A DNA stretch of 40,133 nucleotides from Planctomycetota bacterium (GTDB lineage: Bacteria > Planctomycetota > Brocadiia > Brocadiales > Brocadiaceae): assembly GCA_016188675.1 (NCBI GenBank), contig JACPHJ010000123.1, positions 1 through 40,133 of the forward strand, read 5' to 3'. The position numbers and the translations under genes are program-made. Position 1 is the first letter of the stretch; each line of letters opens with the position of its first letter. Below, piece by piece: positions 1-9,262 of the stretch. Under the pieces are notes generated by a model that saw only the letters and a program-made list of their open reading frames with translations, did no database searches and was not told where the DNA came from.

Positions 1-515
1 ACGCCGGTAATATCCGGCCAATCAAAACCAACCTTTGCCACCTTCTTTTGCAGTTTTTGAGCCTTCTGGAGGGCGGGGAGGTGTTTCGGCAGGCCGTCCA
101 CAATAAACTTCCGTTCTTCGTTTCCTTTCTCCTGTTTTTTGATTTGTTCCCACTGATGGATTACCTCTTCGGGGGTGGCTGCTGTGGCATCTCCAAAAAC
201 GTGTGGATGGCGGCGCGTCATCTTATCAAGGCAGAGCGCAATCACGCCTCCGATATCAAACTCTCCCTTCTCCTTCGCAATCTGACAGTGGAAAATAATA
301 TGGAAAAAGAGGTCTGCCAGTTCTTCCTTGATTTTATCAGGGTTTCCTGTGTCTATTGCATCTATTAACTCATAAGCCTCTTCAACAAGATGAGGCTTCA
401 AAGATGCATGGCTCTGTTCCTTATCCCACGGACACCCGTCCTTACTGCGCAATTTCTGCATCAGTTCGACCAAATCCTGAAATGATGAAATAGATTTATC
501 TTTGGATGTATTCAT
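1..515 (-). CDS. mazG: MazG nucleoside triphosphate pyrophosphohydrolase, 3' end beyond window
   Basis: Reading the minus strand from the ATG at 515 gives MNTSKDKSISSFQDLVELM, then RSKDGCPWDKEQSHASLKPH and an LVEEAYELIDAI helix, followed by EELADLFFHIIFHCQIAKEK and a TRRHPHVFGD block. These are the hallmark segments of MazG, which hydrolyses NTPs to NMP and pyrophosphate; the EEAYE and EELAD acidic pairs are the Mg-binding residues of the all-alpha fold. About 171 residues are visible and the frame is still open at base 1, so the C-terminal part (usually 250-270 residues in total) lies outside. The start is chosen because the conserved fold begins within 15 residues. Family assignment is secure; the cellular role (housecleaning of aberrant NTPs) is family knowledge. 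Confidence 0.93.
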   Translation of the reverse strand, partial: MNTSKDKSISSFQDLVELMQKLRSKDGCPWDKEQSHASLKPHLVEEAYELIDAIDTGNPDKIKEELADLFFHIIFHCQIAKEKGEFDIGGVIALCLDKMTRRHPHVFGDATAATPEEVIHQWEQIKKQEKGNEERKFIVDGLPKHLPALQKAQKLQKKVAKVGFDWPDITG

Positions 516-597
516 AATGCGATTGTCCTGTTAAAGCTATTGTAACAATTTAGTTTTTGAAAAATCCCAGCAATTAATGATGTTATACGTACTGTGT

Positions 598-626
598 GTA
601 GGGGCAGGTTTGAAACCTGCCCCTAC
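598..626. repeat. 29-nt perfect palindrome, CAGGTTTGAAACCTG family
   Basis: Two 14-nt arms beginning GTAGGGGCAGG and ending CCTGCCCCTAC flank one central G. The core recurs at 14316, 19451 and 39694. The rest of the gene-free stretch 516-850 is AT-rich and shows nothing else except the ribosome binding site of the next gene. Confidence 0.85.
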
Positions 627-850
627 TGAGGTATTAACCCGAAATTCTTTTGCAAATCTTTATTATGCCAGAGAATTCTAGCAATTATTTTTATTGAAGT
701 CAAATAGGGAGATGATAAGTTTGGTGTTGCGTCTTGATTTTCTATTGTTTTCTTACCTCTTTTTCTGCTATATTCTTCATTGAATATAAGATGAGCAGAT
801 TATTAAATCTCATACTTCTTATTGCTTAAATAGATTGGAGGTAAAATAAT

Positions 851-1102
851 ATGGCAACATTAACAATTGAGTATCCAGATGAAATATTGGTATCGTTAAA
901 AGAAACACAAGACGATTTTTCTGAAGAGCTGAAATTAGCAGCAGCAGTAAAGATCTACGAGATGGGCAAGTTATCGTCTGGAAAGGCAGCCAGGCTTGCG
1001 GGTATGGATAAGATCTCTTTTTTGAAAATACTGGGTAAATATCAGGTATCCATATCAACATTAGAAGAATTTGAAGAGGATATGAAAGTTGACATCGGTT
1101 AA
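851..1102 (+). CDS. UPF0175 family antitoxin-type protein
   Basis: 83 residues. The N-terminal MATLTIEYPDEILVSL strand-helix and the central KIYEMGKLSSGKAARLAGM segment match the UPF0175 pattern, a small helix-turn-helix-like protein (roughly residues 36-62) commonly encoded just before a DUF3368 or PIN protein. GGAGGT sits nine bases before the ATG. The gene overlaps the next by 14 bases, the usual coupling of a toxin-antitoxin pair, so it is probably the antitoxin and an autorepressor of the pair. The domain call is by pattern recognition; antitoxin function is inferred from the pairing. Confidence 0.85.
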   Translation: MATLTIEYPDEILVSLKETQDDFSEELKLAAAVKIYEMGKLSSGKAARLAGMDKISFLKILGKYQVSISTLEEFEEDMKVDIG

Positions 1103-1598
1103 AAATATTATCGTTGCAAACACATCACCAATCATCTATTTGTCCGCTATCAATAAAACTGATCTGTTAAAAAAGCTTTTTGGCGAAATTTTTATACCCG
1201 ATTCAGTAAAACAAGAAATAATATCAGGAGGCAAAGATACCTTCGGTTTTCGAGAAATAGAGAATAAACAATGGATAAAAACGAAGAATATCGAAAATGA
1301 ATTGGCAAAAAAGTGCCTTCTGACGGATATCGACGATGGTGAAGCAGAGGTAATAGTTCTTGCAGAAGAATTAAGAGCCAAAATCATCATTATGGATGAC
1401 AGGTTAGGGAGAAAGGTTGCACGGCTCAGGGGTTTTCATGTTGTCGGTACGTTGAGATTATTAATAGCCGCTAAAGAAAAAGGAATAATAACCGAAGTAA
1501 AGCCGCTAGTTGAAAGGCTTAAAGAAGTCGGTTTCTGGATAAGTGAAGACGTTTATAAAGACACTTTGGCACGGTCAAACGAAGCATATAAAGGTTAA
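1089..1598 (+). CDS. DUF3368 PIN-like toxin
   Basis: 169 residues. IIVANTSPIIYLSAI is the first PIN strand; DUF3368 members commonly have Asn-Thr-Ser-Pro here in place of the usual Asp. It is followed by FIPDSVKQEII, DDGEAEVIVLA and IIMDDRLGRKVARLRGFHVV, which supply the remaining acidic residues of the putative metal site. PIN domains are typically metal-dependent ribonucleases. The start is a TTG at 1089: a stop codon lies immediately upstream in frame and no ATG exists before the conserved motif, so translation is probably coupled to the UPF0175 gene, whose stop lies 14 bases inside. Toxin activity is inferred from family and pairing. Confidence 0.85.
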   Translation: MTSVKNIIVANTSPIIYLSAINKTDLLKKLFGEIFIPDSVKQEIISGGKDTFGFREIENKQWIKTKNIENELAKKCLLTDIDDGEAEVIVLAEELRAKIIIMDDRLGRKVARLRGFHVVGTLRLLIAAKEKGIITEVKPLVERLKEVGFWISEDVYKDTLARSNEAYKG

Positions 1599-1716
1599 TT
1601 TAGGATATGTTTCTCTGTCGTTGCTAACAAGGGGACTACCTGTTAATAGGGTCGCTGCGAGTATTAATCTGTCAGGCTTTTGTCCAAATACCAAATAAAG
1701 ATGTGGGTATCCAAGG

Positions 1717-1932
1717 TTATTTCCATATACTTTTCACTTCTTCAATGTCTTTTTCGGTCACTTTACTGTCGTTTGTTATTCCATGTAGGGAAATACGCTC
1801 TTCTTTTTTTAATTCCTGAGTAATTGTTGTCGTAATAAATGCAAAATCCGTCAGGTAAAAAAATGTGTAAAAATATGTTTTTTGTGGTAATATATCAGCG
1901 TGCCTTGAGTATAATTTTTCGTAATGGTTCAT
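1717..1932 (-). CDS. small hypothetical ORF, possible antitoxin remnant
   Basis: 71 residues starting MNHYEKLYSRHADILPQK. I do not recognise the N-terminal two thirds. The C-terminal KVTEKDIEEVKSIWK resembles the tails of VapB/AbrB-type antitoxins (Thr-Glu-x-Asp-Ile-Glu-Glu-x-Lys). AAGGGAAG precedes the ATG closely. It stands alone between the DUF3368 gene and hemB, in a 400-base stretch (1599-1997) with no other gene. It may be a decayed antitoxin or a chance ORF; no partner toxin is visible. Confidence 0.3.
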   Translation of the reverse strand: MNHYEKLYSRHADILPQKTYFYTFFYLTDFAFITTTITQELKKEERISLHGITNDSKVTEKDIEEVKSIWK

Positions 1933-1997
1933 ACTTCCCTTTGGCAGTAATAAAAGGGTAGCGGTGAACTATCATAATTTTAAGAAGGGAAAAGAGT

Positions 1998-2993
1998 ATG
2001 GGATTTCCGATGCAGCGTTTGCGCCGATTACGCAAGAATGAAAATATCAGAAGACTTGTAAGAGAAACACACGTGTCAGTCGATGACCTGATTATGCCTT
2101 TGTTTGTCAGGCCCGGAAAAGGTATTAAACAGCCGATACCCTCTATGCCGGGAAACTACCAGATGTCCGTTGATAAACTGGTTGAGGAGGTAAAAATCCT
2201 GGAAGGGCTTGGGATTCCTGGTATCATTCTCTTTGGGATTCCTGACAAGAAGGACGAGATGGGTTCAGATGCCTATTCGGACGAAGGAATAATTCAAAAG
2301 GCAATTATCGCAATTAAGAAAGAAGCGAAAAATATTCTGGTGATTACGGACGTCTGTATGTGTGAATATACCAGTCACGGGCATTGCGGATTTGTAAGGA
2401 GGGACGAGAGGTCTGGTCATTTTGATGTGGATAATGACATGACCTTAGAGCTTCTGGTAAAAGAGTCAGTTTCTCATGCAAAGGCAGGCGCAGATATTAT
2501 TGCCCCAAGCGATATGATGGACGGCCGTGTAGAGGCAATTCGTGACGGACTTGATGAAAACGGTTTTGAACATATCCCAATTATGGCGTATTCTGCCAAA
2601 TATTCCTCGGGTTTCTACGGGCCATTCCGTGAAGCTGCTGAGTCTACACCGGGATTTGGAGATCGCGCCTCATACCAGATGGATTCCCATAATGCCAGAG
2701 AGGCGTTACGTGAGGTGGCGCTGGATATAGAAGAGGGGGCTGATATCGTAATGGTAAAACCGGCATTGGCATATCTCGATATTATCCGGATGATAAAGGA
2801 TAAATTCAACCATCCTGTCGCAGCCTATAATGTAAGCGGCGAATTTTCGGTTGTGAAGGCCGCGGCAGAGAAGGGTTGGATTGATGAAAAACGCGTTGCC
2901 TTGGAAATTCTGACGGGCATCAAGCGCGCCGGTGCGGATATGATCCTTACGTACTGGGCAAAAGACGCTGCACAGTGGTTGAAAGATAAATAA
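1998..2993 (+). CDS. hemB: delta-aminolevulinic acid dehydratase (porphobilinogen synthase)
   Basis: 331 residues, full length. Condenses two 5-aminolevulinate molecules to porphobilinogen in the cytoplasm, the first shared step of tetrapyrrole synthesis, feeding both heme and corrinoid supply. The Schiff-base lysines are K201 ([15 protein letters not shown]) and K254 ([11 protein letters not shown]). The cysteine triad C120, C122 and C130 in [13 protein letters not shown] marks the zinc-type active site. AGAAGGGA precedes the ATG at 1998; an internal ATG at residue 5 is a minor alternative. It stands as a single gene. Demand for heme and B12 is expected to be high in an organism with this corrinoid-dependent cluster and c-type hemes, but no regulatory element was seen. 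Confidence 0.97.
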   Translation: MGFPMQRLRRLRKNENIRRLVRETHVSVDDLIMPLFVRPGKGIKQPIPSMPGNYQMSVDKLVEEVKILEGLGIPGIILFGIPDKKDEMGSDAYSDEGIIQKAIIAIKKEAKNILVITDVCMCEYTSHGHCGFVRRDERSGHFDVDNDMTLELLVKESVSHAKAGADIIAPSDMMDGRVEAIRDGLDENGFEHIPIMAYSAKYSSGFYGPFREAAESTPGFGDRASYQMDSHNAREALREVALDIEEGADIVMVKPALAYLDIIRMIKDKFNHPVAAYNVSGEFSVVKAAAEKGWIDEKRVALEILTGIKRAGADMILTYWAKDAAQWLKDK

Positions 2994-3035
2994 CTATAAT
3001 TAGCCACGGATATACCTGAATTAACACGAATATTA

Positions 3036-3230
3036 AACAAATATAATTTTTATTTGTCGGTAAGTATTTCAGAAGATGATGCTGTTTTCATAGATAGTAT
3101 TTATAGGGGAAGGTATCCTGCAGAGGCTGGACTACTTCCTTTGGGTGAACCTTCGGAGTCTGACGCAAAGAGGGCTCTCAGCATAGCTGATAATACATAT
3201 ACCATAATCCAGAAACTACTGAAAAGATAA
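3036..3230 (+). pseudogene. remnant of a HEPN-domain protein (C-terminal part)
   Basis: The frame ending at the TAA 3228-3230 reads NKYNFYLSVSISEDDAVFID, then SIYRGRYPAEAGLLPLGEP and a closing KRALSIADNTYTIIQKLLKR helix. The order 'F/Y-x-S-R/G-RYP ... GEPS..DA..AL.IA...' is the C-terminal half of HEPN-domain proteins, often partnered with MNT nucleotidyltransferases. There is no start codon in a sensible place and the N-terminal helices are missing; the sequence just upstream (3003-3035) instead resembles a dispersed intergenic repeat (agccacggat..). It is therefore read as a truncated gene. Confidence 0.55.
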
Positions 3231-3268
3231 ATACATATATTTCTCAATTTGGAGAAAAAATAAGCTCT

Positions 3269-3724
3269 ATGAAGGAAAAAAGAAGACCGGATAGGTTGGA
3301 TTTGGAGGCCATTAGAAACCAGATACTGGATTTTGCGTGCGCTAAACACGATTTTAAACTGGAGTCGGAGGACTTTCCTTTCGACGGGAATTGGAATGGG
3401 GTATTTCAGGTAAAATTCAGGGATGATTCCGGGGAAGAAAGGCTGTATTGTGAGGCGCCGCTGGGGGAGCATTTTATCAGGTTTGGGCTTGATTTGGAGG
3501 TCGATGAAAAGATTTGGCAGCGGGAACATGAAAACATCTTTCGCGAGGCGTCCGGATACGACGTGGCAATTTACCCATCACTCGCGCAGGAAGTCGGGAA
3601 ACGCCATTGTCGTTTATCCATACGGGCATGGATTCCTAATTTTGGACAGCGTATATTTGGCCTGACTCTTTCCAATCTTATGGATTGCAAAAGAGCTGTT
3701 ATGGCGATGCTTTCGAAGGGATAG
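3269..3724 (+). CDS. conserved-looking hypothetical protein, 151 aa
   Basis: I do not recognise this protein. It is soluble, charged, with no signal peptide or membrane segment: MKEKRRPDRLDLEAIRNQIL, then a mixed alpha/beta pattern with a strand-rich centre (GNWNGVFQVKFRDDSGEERL) and an amphipathic C-terminal helix (LSNLMDCKRAVMAMLSKG). A GGAG stands 17 bases before the ATG, a weak ribosome site. It lies alone downstream of the HEPN remnant and before the acetyl-CoA synthase cluster. Codon use looks like that of its neighbours, supporting a real gene. No function is proposed. Confidence 0.6.
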   Translation: MKEKRRPDRLDLEAIRNQILDFACAKHDFKLESEDFPFDGNWNGVFQVKFRDDSGEERLYCEAPLGEHFIRFGLDLEVDEKIWQREHENIFREASGYDVAIYPSLAQEVGKRHCRLSIRAWIPNFGQRIFGLTLSNLMDCKRAVMAMLSKG

Positions 3725-3947
3725 CCGGTTCATATCAATTTTATTCAAAATAAAATAAAATAAATTACCGCCCTTGTCAAAGGTGTTCCCTGATATTACC
3801 TGCCTTTAATAATCTCTCTTAAGTCCCATTTCATAATGATGGTTCATGGGGATTTTCATACCATAGTTCGAAGATTTCTGCGCAAAACAAATAAACACTA
3901 AAAGCAAAATTATTTTTAAAAAATTTCGTGGTTTATCTTCTGGAACT

Positions 3948-3976
3948 TTGCTACACTTTGATATGATATTTATTAG
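3948..3976 (+). promoter_or_regulatory. possible sigma70 promoter for the acetyl-CoA synthase cluster
   Basis: TTGCTA (3948-3953) and TATTAG (3971-3976) are separated by 17 bases, about 50 bases before the cooC start. Both hexamers are imperfect. The remaining part of the 302-base gap 3725-4026 is AT-rich and contains no credible ORF. Confidence 0.3.
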
Positions 3977-4026
3977 TAAATAGTAATGATTACACAATTA
4001 TTGTTTGAATTCAAAAGGTAAAATTT

Positions 4027-4800
4027 ATGAAAATTGCGGTTTCTGGCAAGGGTGGTGTGGGGAAAACGACCTTTGTGGCTACACTCGCAAAGGTTTTTGC
4101 GGAGAACGGGAAAAAGGTTATTGCGATAGACGCAGATCCCGTGTCTAATCTGGCAGTGACGATGGGTATCAAAAATGTATCGGAGATAGTGCCGATCAGT
4201 CAGATGAAGGATTTAATAAAGGAACGTACGGGAGCTTCAGATGAATTTGGGAAATTTTTTTCGCTTAATCCCACAGTTTCTGATTTGCCGGAAAAACTTT
4301 CACTGGAACACGAAGGAATGAAGCTTATGGTGTTGGGCGCGATAAAACGCGGCGGCGGCGGGTGCGCGTGTCCTGAAAGCGCTTTTTTAAGGGCGCTGTT
4401 GAGTCACCTTATCGTGCAAAGGGACGAGGTTGTTATTGTGGACATGGAGGCTGGGGTAGAGCATCTTGGTCGTGCCACAGTAAGGTCAGTGAATGCGCTG
4501 ATTGTGATAGTGGAACCTGGTTCCAAAAGTATTCAAACGGCCTTTCAGGTCAAAAAACTGGCTGACGATATAGGTCTCAAGGCGATTTATGCCGTAGGTA
4601 ACAAAGTAGATTCTGATGGTCACAGGATGCTGATAGAAAAAGGATTGGATGGCATCCCCGTTTTAGGGTTTATTTCGTTTAACGATAAAATCCTCGAATC
4701 AGACATTGTAGGACGGGCTGTATTTGCTGAAAACAGCCAGTTGTTGTCGGAAGTGAGACAAATAAAAAACAGACTCGAAGATTGCACAAAAGGTCAGTAG
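4027..4800 (+). CDS. cooC: CooC-type CO dehydrogenase maturation ATPase
   Basis: 257 residues of the MinD/ParA-like deviant Walker ATPases. MKIAVSGKGGVGKTTFVATL carries the P-loop (residues 7-15); AIDADPVSN is the switch I region; GGGGCACPESAFLRALL has the CxC pair that in CooC dimers binds the metal; VIVDMEAGVEHLGRATVRSV is the Walker B/switch II segment. CooC uses ATP hydrolysis to help insert nickel into the C-cluster of carbon monoxide dehydrogenase. It lies 163 bases before the CODH gene, the expected client. A second, more diverged member of the family is encoded at 13459, so the two ATPases probably divide the work between CODH and acetyl-CoA synthase. Confidence 0.93.
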   Translation: MKIAVSGKGGVGKTTFVATLAKVFAENGKKVIAIDADPVSNLAVTMGIKNVSEIVPISQMKDLIKERTGASDEFGKFFSLNPTVSDLPEKLSLEHEGMKLMVLGAIKRGGGGCACPESAFLRALLSHLIVQRDEVVIVDMEAGVEHLGRATVRSVNALIVIVEPGSKSIQTAFQVKKLADDIGLKAIYAVGNKVDSDGHRMLIEKGLDGIPVLGFISFNDKILESDIVGRAVFAENSQLLSEVRQIKNRLEDCTKGQ

Positions 4801-4963
4801 AGGTTTGTATTTTCCCTTTTGTAATTTCCCTTGATTTCAATCTATTAATAATTATAATAAACCGTTCCAACTACCCTTGTCAGGATGGGTGGATACTCAG
4901 TATAACTGTATGGTTTAATTCTACACAGTCTACTGGTATCAGAAAAAGTTCAGGAGAATATTT

Positions 4964-6931
4964 ATGGAAGAAAAACAAAAAACAGTAGATCAAGTGATGC
5001 TTGATCGGATGAAAGAAATCAAAGTAGAAACTATGTATGACAGATACGAGGCGCAGCTTCCACAGTGCGGATATGGCAGCCTTGCGTTGTGCTGCCGCCA
5101 TTGTAACTATGGCCCTTGTAATATCGACCCATTCGGGAAAGGACCGAAAAAAGGTGTTTGTGGCGCGGATGCTAATACCTTTGCGGCCCGCCATTATTTG
5201 CGTATGAGCGGCGCAGGCACTGCGTGCCACTCAGACCATGCACGCGCTGCGGCGCATCTTTTGGTTGCTACTGCAAGGGGCGAAGCTCCGGGTTACAGGA
5301 TAAAAGATGTAGAAAAACTTATGATGGTTGCCGAGTGTTTCGGGGTAAAGACAAAAGACCGCAAGGTAAATGAGATCGCTGAAGAAGTTGGCGAGATGGC
5401 TCTGATGGAATTTGGTAAACCTTACGGAACGTTGTTGTTCCTTAAGAGAGCGCCGGAGGCGCGCCAAAAGATATGGGAAAAATTAGGTATTGCTCCCAGG
5501 GCTATTGATCGCGAGGTCACCGAGAGTATGCACCGAACCGGAATGGGCGGCGACCAGGACTATCGAAATCTCACGAAACAGTCCATGCGCGTGTCACTGG
5601 CAGACGGCTGGGGTGGTTGTATGATAGCAACCGAATTGCAGGACATTATGTTCGGTACTCCAAAGCCTGTTCAGGGAAGATCAAATTTAGGCGTCTTGAA
5701 AAAAGATCATGTAAATATCGTTGTTCACGGGCATGAACCACAACTTGCCGAGGCCATCGTCCTTGCATCCAGTGATCCAGACGTTGCAAAGGCTGCCACC
5801 GCGGTGGGGGCAAAAGGTGTCGTAATTGCCGGTCTTTGCTGTACGGCAAATGAACTGCTTGTCAGACATGGGATTCCGATGGCCGGACATATGACCATGC
5901 AGGAAGGCGCTATGTCAACAGGCGCTGTGGAATTAATGGTTGTCGATATACAGTGTGTAATGCAGGCGCTGGCAGAGACGGCAAAGCATTTCCACACGAA
6001 ACTCGTTACGACCTTATCAAAGGCAAAGATATTCGGCGCAGAGCATGTGGAGTTCGAAGATGAACATGCCCTTGAATCGGCAAAGAAGATTATCATGATG
6101 GCTATCGAAAATTACAAAAACCGCGATAATAAAAAGGTATTTATACCCAGCAGCGCGGAGCCTAATCTTATTGCCGGTTTTAGCCATGAGACGATTAAAT
6201 ATATGCTGGGTGGCAGGTATCGTGCGAGCTACCGGCCTTTAAATGACAATATAATAAACGGAAGGATTCGGGGTGTTGTTGGAATTGCCGGCTGCACAAG
6301 CCCCAGGGCGGGTGCGTGTGATCAGAACTATGTAAATCTGGTAAAGGAACTCATCGCCAATAACATATTGGTTGTAGCGACAGGTTGTGCTGCGGGACAG
6401 TGTGCCTCTGGCGGGTTGATGATTCCGGAACTAAAAGACGAATGTGGTAAAGGTCTCCGGGAGGTTTGTGAAGCTGTTGGCATACCGCCTGTTTTGCATT
6501 CCGGCGCCTGTGTAGATAACAGCCGTATTCTCATTGCCGTTTCTGAAATGGCGAAAGAAGGCGGGCTGGGAAATGATATTAGCGATTTGCCTGTTGCCGG
6601 GGCATGTCTGGAATGGATGAGTGAAAAGGCGATTGCTATCGGGCAGTACTTTGTAGCTTCCGGTATTTATATCGTCTTTGGCATGAATTCACCCGTTGCA
6701 GGAGCGCCTGATATGCAAAGGTTGCTGACCAAAGAGATGGAAGACCTGGTTGGCGCCAGGTGGGATTTCGAACGCGATCTCAAAAAGGTAGGCAAGATGT
6801 TGATGGAGCATATAGAAAAGAAAAGAGATGCGCTTGGCATAAACGTCGCAAAGGAGAGGAAGCTTTACGACATGGCTGAAAGAAGGGCGCTGGAAAGGGA
6901 GTGTAAACCTGTTCCAGAAGGACATCATTAA
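4964..6931 (+). CDS. acsA: anaerobic Ni-CO dehydrogenase catalytic subunit (beta subunit of CODH/ACS)
   Basis: 655 residues, normal for the bacterial enzyme (cooS/acsA). It reduces CO2 to CO, which moves through an internal tunnel to AcsB. C35 and C43 match the inter-subunit D-cluster ligands; C44, C47, C52 and C66 match the B-cluster [4Fe-4S]. C-cluster segments are visible: VNIVVHGHEP (His ligand), GLCCTANELL, GIAGCTSPRAGACDQN, VVATGCAAGQCASG and VLHSGACVDNSR. The ATG at 4964 follows AGGAG by seven bases. The spacing to acsB is only 25 bases, so the two subunits are almost certainly co-transcribed. Confidence 0.97.
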   Translation: MEEKQKTVDQVMLDRMKEIKVETMYDRYEAQLPQCGYGSLALCCRHCNYGPCNIDPFGKGPKKGVCGADANTFAARHYLRMSGAGTACHSDHARAAAHLLVATARGEAPGYRIKDVEKLMMVAECFGVKTKDRKVNEIAEEVGEMALMEFGKPYGTLLFLKRAPEARQKIWEKLGIAPRAIDREVTESMHRTGMGGDQDYRNLTKQSMRVSLADGWGGCMIATELQDIMFGTPKPVQGRSNLGVLKKDHVNIVVHGHEPQLAEAIVLASSDPDVAKAATAVGAKGVVIAGLCCTANELLVRHGIPMAGHMTMQEGAMSTGAVELMVVDIQCVMQALAETAKHFHTKLVTTLSKAKIFGAEHVEFEDEHALESAKKIIMMAIENYKNRDNKKVFIPSSAEPNLIAGFSHETIKYMLGGRYRASYRPLNDNIINGRIRGVVGIAGCTSPRAGACDQNYVNLVKELIANNILVVATGCAAGQCASGGLMIPELKDECGKGLREVCEAVGIPPVLHSGACVDNSRILIAVSEMAKEGGLGNDISDLPVAGACLEWMSEKAIAIGQYFVASGIYIVFGMNSPVAGAPDMQRLLTKEMEDLVGARWDFERDLKKVGKMLMEHIEKKRDALGINVAKERKLYDMAERRALERECKPVPEGHH

Positions 6932-6956
6932 CAAAAGATTAAAGGGGTAGTTTTTT

Positions 6957-9140
6957 ATGTCGAAGATTATCTGTTCCGCCGCCATTCGCGGCGCTTATCA
7001 AATTGTAGATAAGGCTGACAAAAAGCTCTCGGAAGCAATTGCGCAGAAAGGGCGTGATTGTAAAGTGGAATTCCCCAATACAGCCTATTATTTGCCGATC
7101 ATTTACTCAATGACAGGCATTCCGGTAAAAACTTTGGAGGATTGTGTCCATGTGTTAGGCCTCGCAAGAAGCATGTTGCCTCCGCTGCCTGCCGAACATC
7201 ACTGGGTTCCATACCTGGGGCACACGTTGGATGCGGGCATGGCAACACTCTTTGCAGAAGAGGTTTATGAGGCCTGTAAATATCTTATCGGACCTCATCC
7301 CGTAGACGGGATATGGCTGGGCGCCGCTGATGACGTTATTATGCGTGAACGCGGCATTGAATTTGTTGACGGTACTGCGCCTGGATTTGCAGCCATTGTG
7401 GGGTGTGCGCCTGACGCAGACACCGCCGTTAAGATTGCCAGGGAACTACAGCAAAAGAACCTTTATGTGTTTATTCAATCCGACAACCTGGGTGTATCGT
7501 TTGCCGAGCAGTTAGCTGAAAAAGGAATACAGATGGGTTGGGATACCCGGCTTGTGCCTTTTGGCAAGGATACCTCTGCCGCCGTGTATTCGCTGGGTTT
7601 TGCCAATAGGGCAGCCCTTTCCTTTGGAAACGTGCCAGCAGGTGAGGCGCGAAGGAATCTTCTGTACAATAAGAACCGTATCTTTGCATTTGTTCTTGCA
7701 TTAGGTACGCGTGTTACTGATGAACAATATGCGAATGCCGCCGGCGCGATCAACTATGGCTTCCCGACAATTACCAACATCGACATTCCTGAAATATTGC
7801 CTACGGGGGTTTGTACGTACGAGCACGTAGTTTCCAGGGTGCCGGTTGACAAGATCGTTGATAAGTGTGTCGAAGTGCGCGGCCTGAAGATTACGATTCA
7901 TAAGTTAGATATTCCTGTAGCCTATGGTCCTGCCTTTGAGGGTGAACGTATCCGAAGAGAAGACATGCAAATTGAAATCGGCGGTCCTGGTGTGCCAGCC
8001 TTTGAGTATGTGTGCACAAAAGAAGGCCATGAGGTTGAGGATGGTAAAATACAGGTAGTCGGACCTGATTTGGACGAAATTAAGCCTGGTCCCGGCATTT
8101 CCCTGGGTATTATGGTTGAGGTGTATGGCCGAAAGATGCAGCCTGAATTTGAGCCTATTTTTGAACGGCAGATGCATCGATTCATGGGCGAGGCTCAGGG
8201 ATTATTTCATATGGGCCAGAGGGACATGATTCGCCATCGTATCAGTAAGGAAGCCTTTAAAGCAGGGTTCAGGATCAAACACATAGGAAGCATTATTCAT
8301 GCCAAATTCCATGGTGAATTTGGCGCTATTTTAGATAAGGTTCAAGTGACCCTGTACACGAAAAAGGAAGATGTGGAAAAGCACTTGCATGACGTGCGTG
8401 CTGCCTACACAGAGCGTGATGCACGATTGAAAGGCATGACAGATGATTCGGTAAATCTGTTTTATAGCTGTACGCTCTGTCAGAGTTTTGCGCCCACCCA
8501 CATTTGTGTCGTTACCCCTGAGCGTTCCGGTTTATGCGGTTCAGTTAGCTGGCTTGACGGAAAGGCCGGTTATGAAATCAATCCTACAGGGCCAAATCAA
8601 CCGATTGAAAGAGGAAAGGTTGTTAATGAGAATCTGGGGCAATGGGAAGGCACAAATTCATTTATATTTAACGGTTCGAACAGGTCGCTTGAGAAGGTGA
8701 GTTTATATAGCATCATGACAGACCCGATGACAAGTTGCGGGTGTTTTGAGTGTATTTCGGCCATGCTGCCGATGACCAACGGGATCATGGTGGTGGACCG
8801 CGACTTTACCGAAATGACCCCGTGCGGTATGAAATTTTCAACCCTTGCCGGGACGGTTGGGGGTGGGTTGCAAACCCCTGGGTTTATGGGGCACAGCAAG
8901 TTCTATCTGAGTAGCAGAAAATTTATCTCAGCAGATGGTGGTCTTGCGCGTGTCGTTTGGATGCCTAAGGCATTGAAGGAAGAGTTGGGTGAAATGCTGG
9001 CTAAAACCGCAGAAAGTCTTGGTCTGGAAGATTTTCTCAACAAGATAGCCGATGAAACTGTAGCACAGACCGAAGAAGAGGTTCTGACGTATATGCAGAA
9101 GGTTAACCATCCTGCATTGACTTTGGCGCCGATGTTCTAA
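6957..9140 (+). CDS. acsB: acetyl-CoA synthase (alpha subunit of CODH/ACS)
   Basis: 727 residues, nearly the length of the Moorella enzyme, so the N-terminal CODH-contacting domain absent from archaeal CdhC is present. It joins CO, a methyl group from the corrinoid protein and CoA into acetyl-CoA. A-cluster ligands are intact: C505, C508, C517 and C527 in SCTLCQSFAPTHICVVTPER and following residues bind the cubane (C508 bridging to nickel), and C594-G595-C596 forms the distal square-planar Ni site. A weak AT-rich hairpin (9152-9171, AAATTAC/GTAATTT) follows the stop, possibly a partial transcription or processing point before clpP. Confidence 0.97.
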   Translation: MSKIICSAAIRGAYQIVDKADKKLSEAIAQKGRDCKVEFPNTAYYLPIIYSMTGIPVKTLEDCVHVLGLARSMLPPLPAEHHWVPYLGHTLDAGMATLFAEEVYEACKYLIGPHPVDGIWLGAADDVIMRERGIEFVDGTAPGFAAIVGCAPDADTAVKIARELQQKNLYVFIQSDNLGVSFAEQLAEKGIQMGWDTRLVPFGKDTSAAVYSLGFANRAALSFGNVPAGEARRNLLYNKNRIFAFVLALGTRVTDEQYANAAGAINYGFPTITNIDIPEILPTGVCTYEHVVSRVPVDKIVDKCVEVRGLKITIHKLDIPVAYGPAFEGERIRREDMQIEIGGPGVPAFEYVCTKEGHEVEDGKIQVVGPDLDEIKPGPGISLGIMVEVYGRKMQPEFEPIFERQMHRFMGEAQGLFHMGQRDMIRHRISKEAFKAGFRIKHIGSIIHAKFHGEFGAILDKVQVTLYTKKEDVEKHLHDVRAAYTERDARLKGMTDDSVNLFYSCTLCQSFAPTHICVVTPERSGLCGSVSWLDGKAGYEINPTGPNQPIERGKVVNENLGQWEGTNSFIFNGSNRSLEKVSLYSIMTDPMTSCGCFECISAMLPMTNGIMVVDRDFTEMTPCGMKFSTLAGTVGGGLQTPGFMGHSKFYLSSRKFISADGGLARVVWMPKALKEELGEMLAKTAESLGLEDFLNKIADETVAQTEEEVLTYMQKVNHPALTLAPMF

Positions 9141-9262
9141 GGGAATACATTAAATTACTCTTGGGTAATTTTCTTATTTGCGCAGCCAAGGTGGTTACGT
9201 TGCCAGTTTAAATTCATAATAATATTTATAGTAAATTTTATTTATATTTCCGGAGTCTATTC

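Noticed and set aside
3806-3997. 63-codon minus-strand ORF upstream of cooC
   Set aside because: Low-complexity AT-rich reading with no family resemblance; it lies where the cluster promoter is expected.
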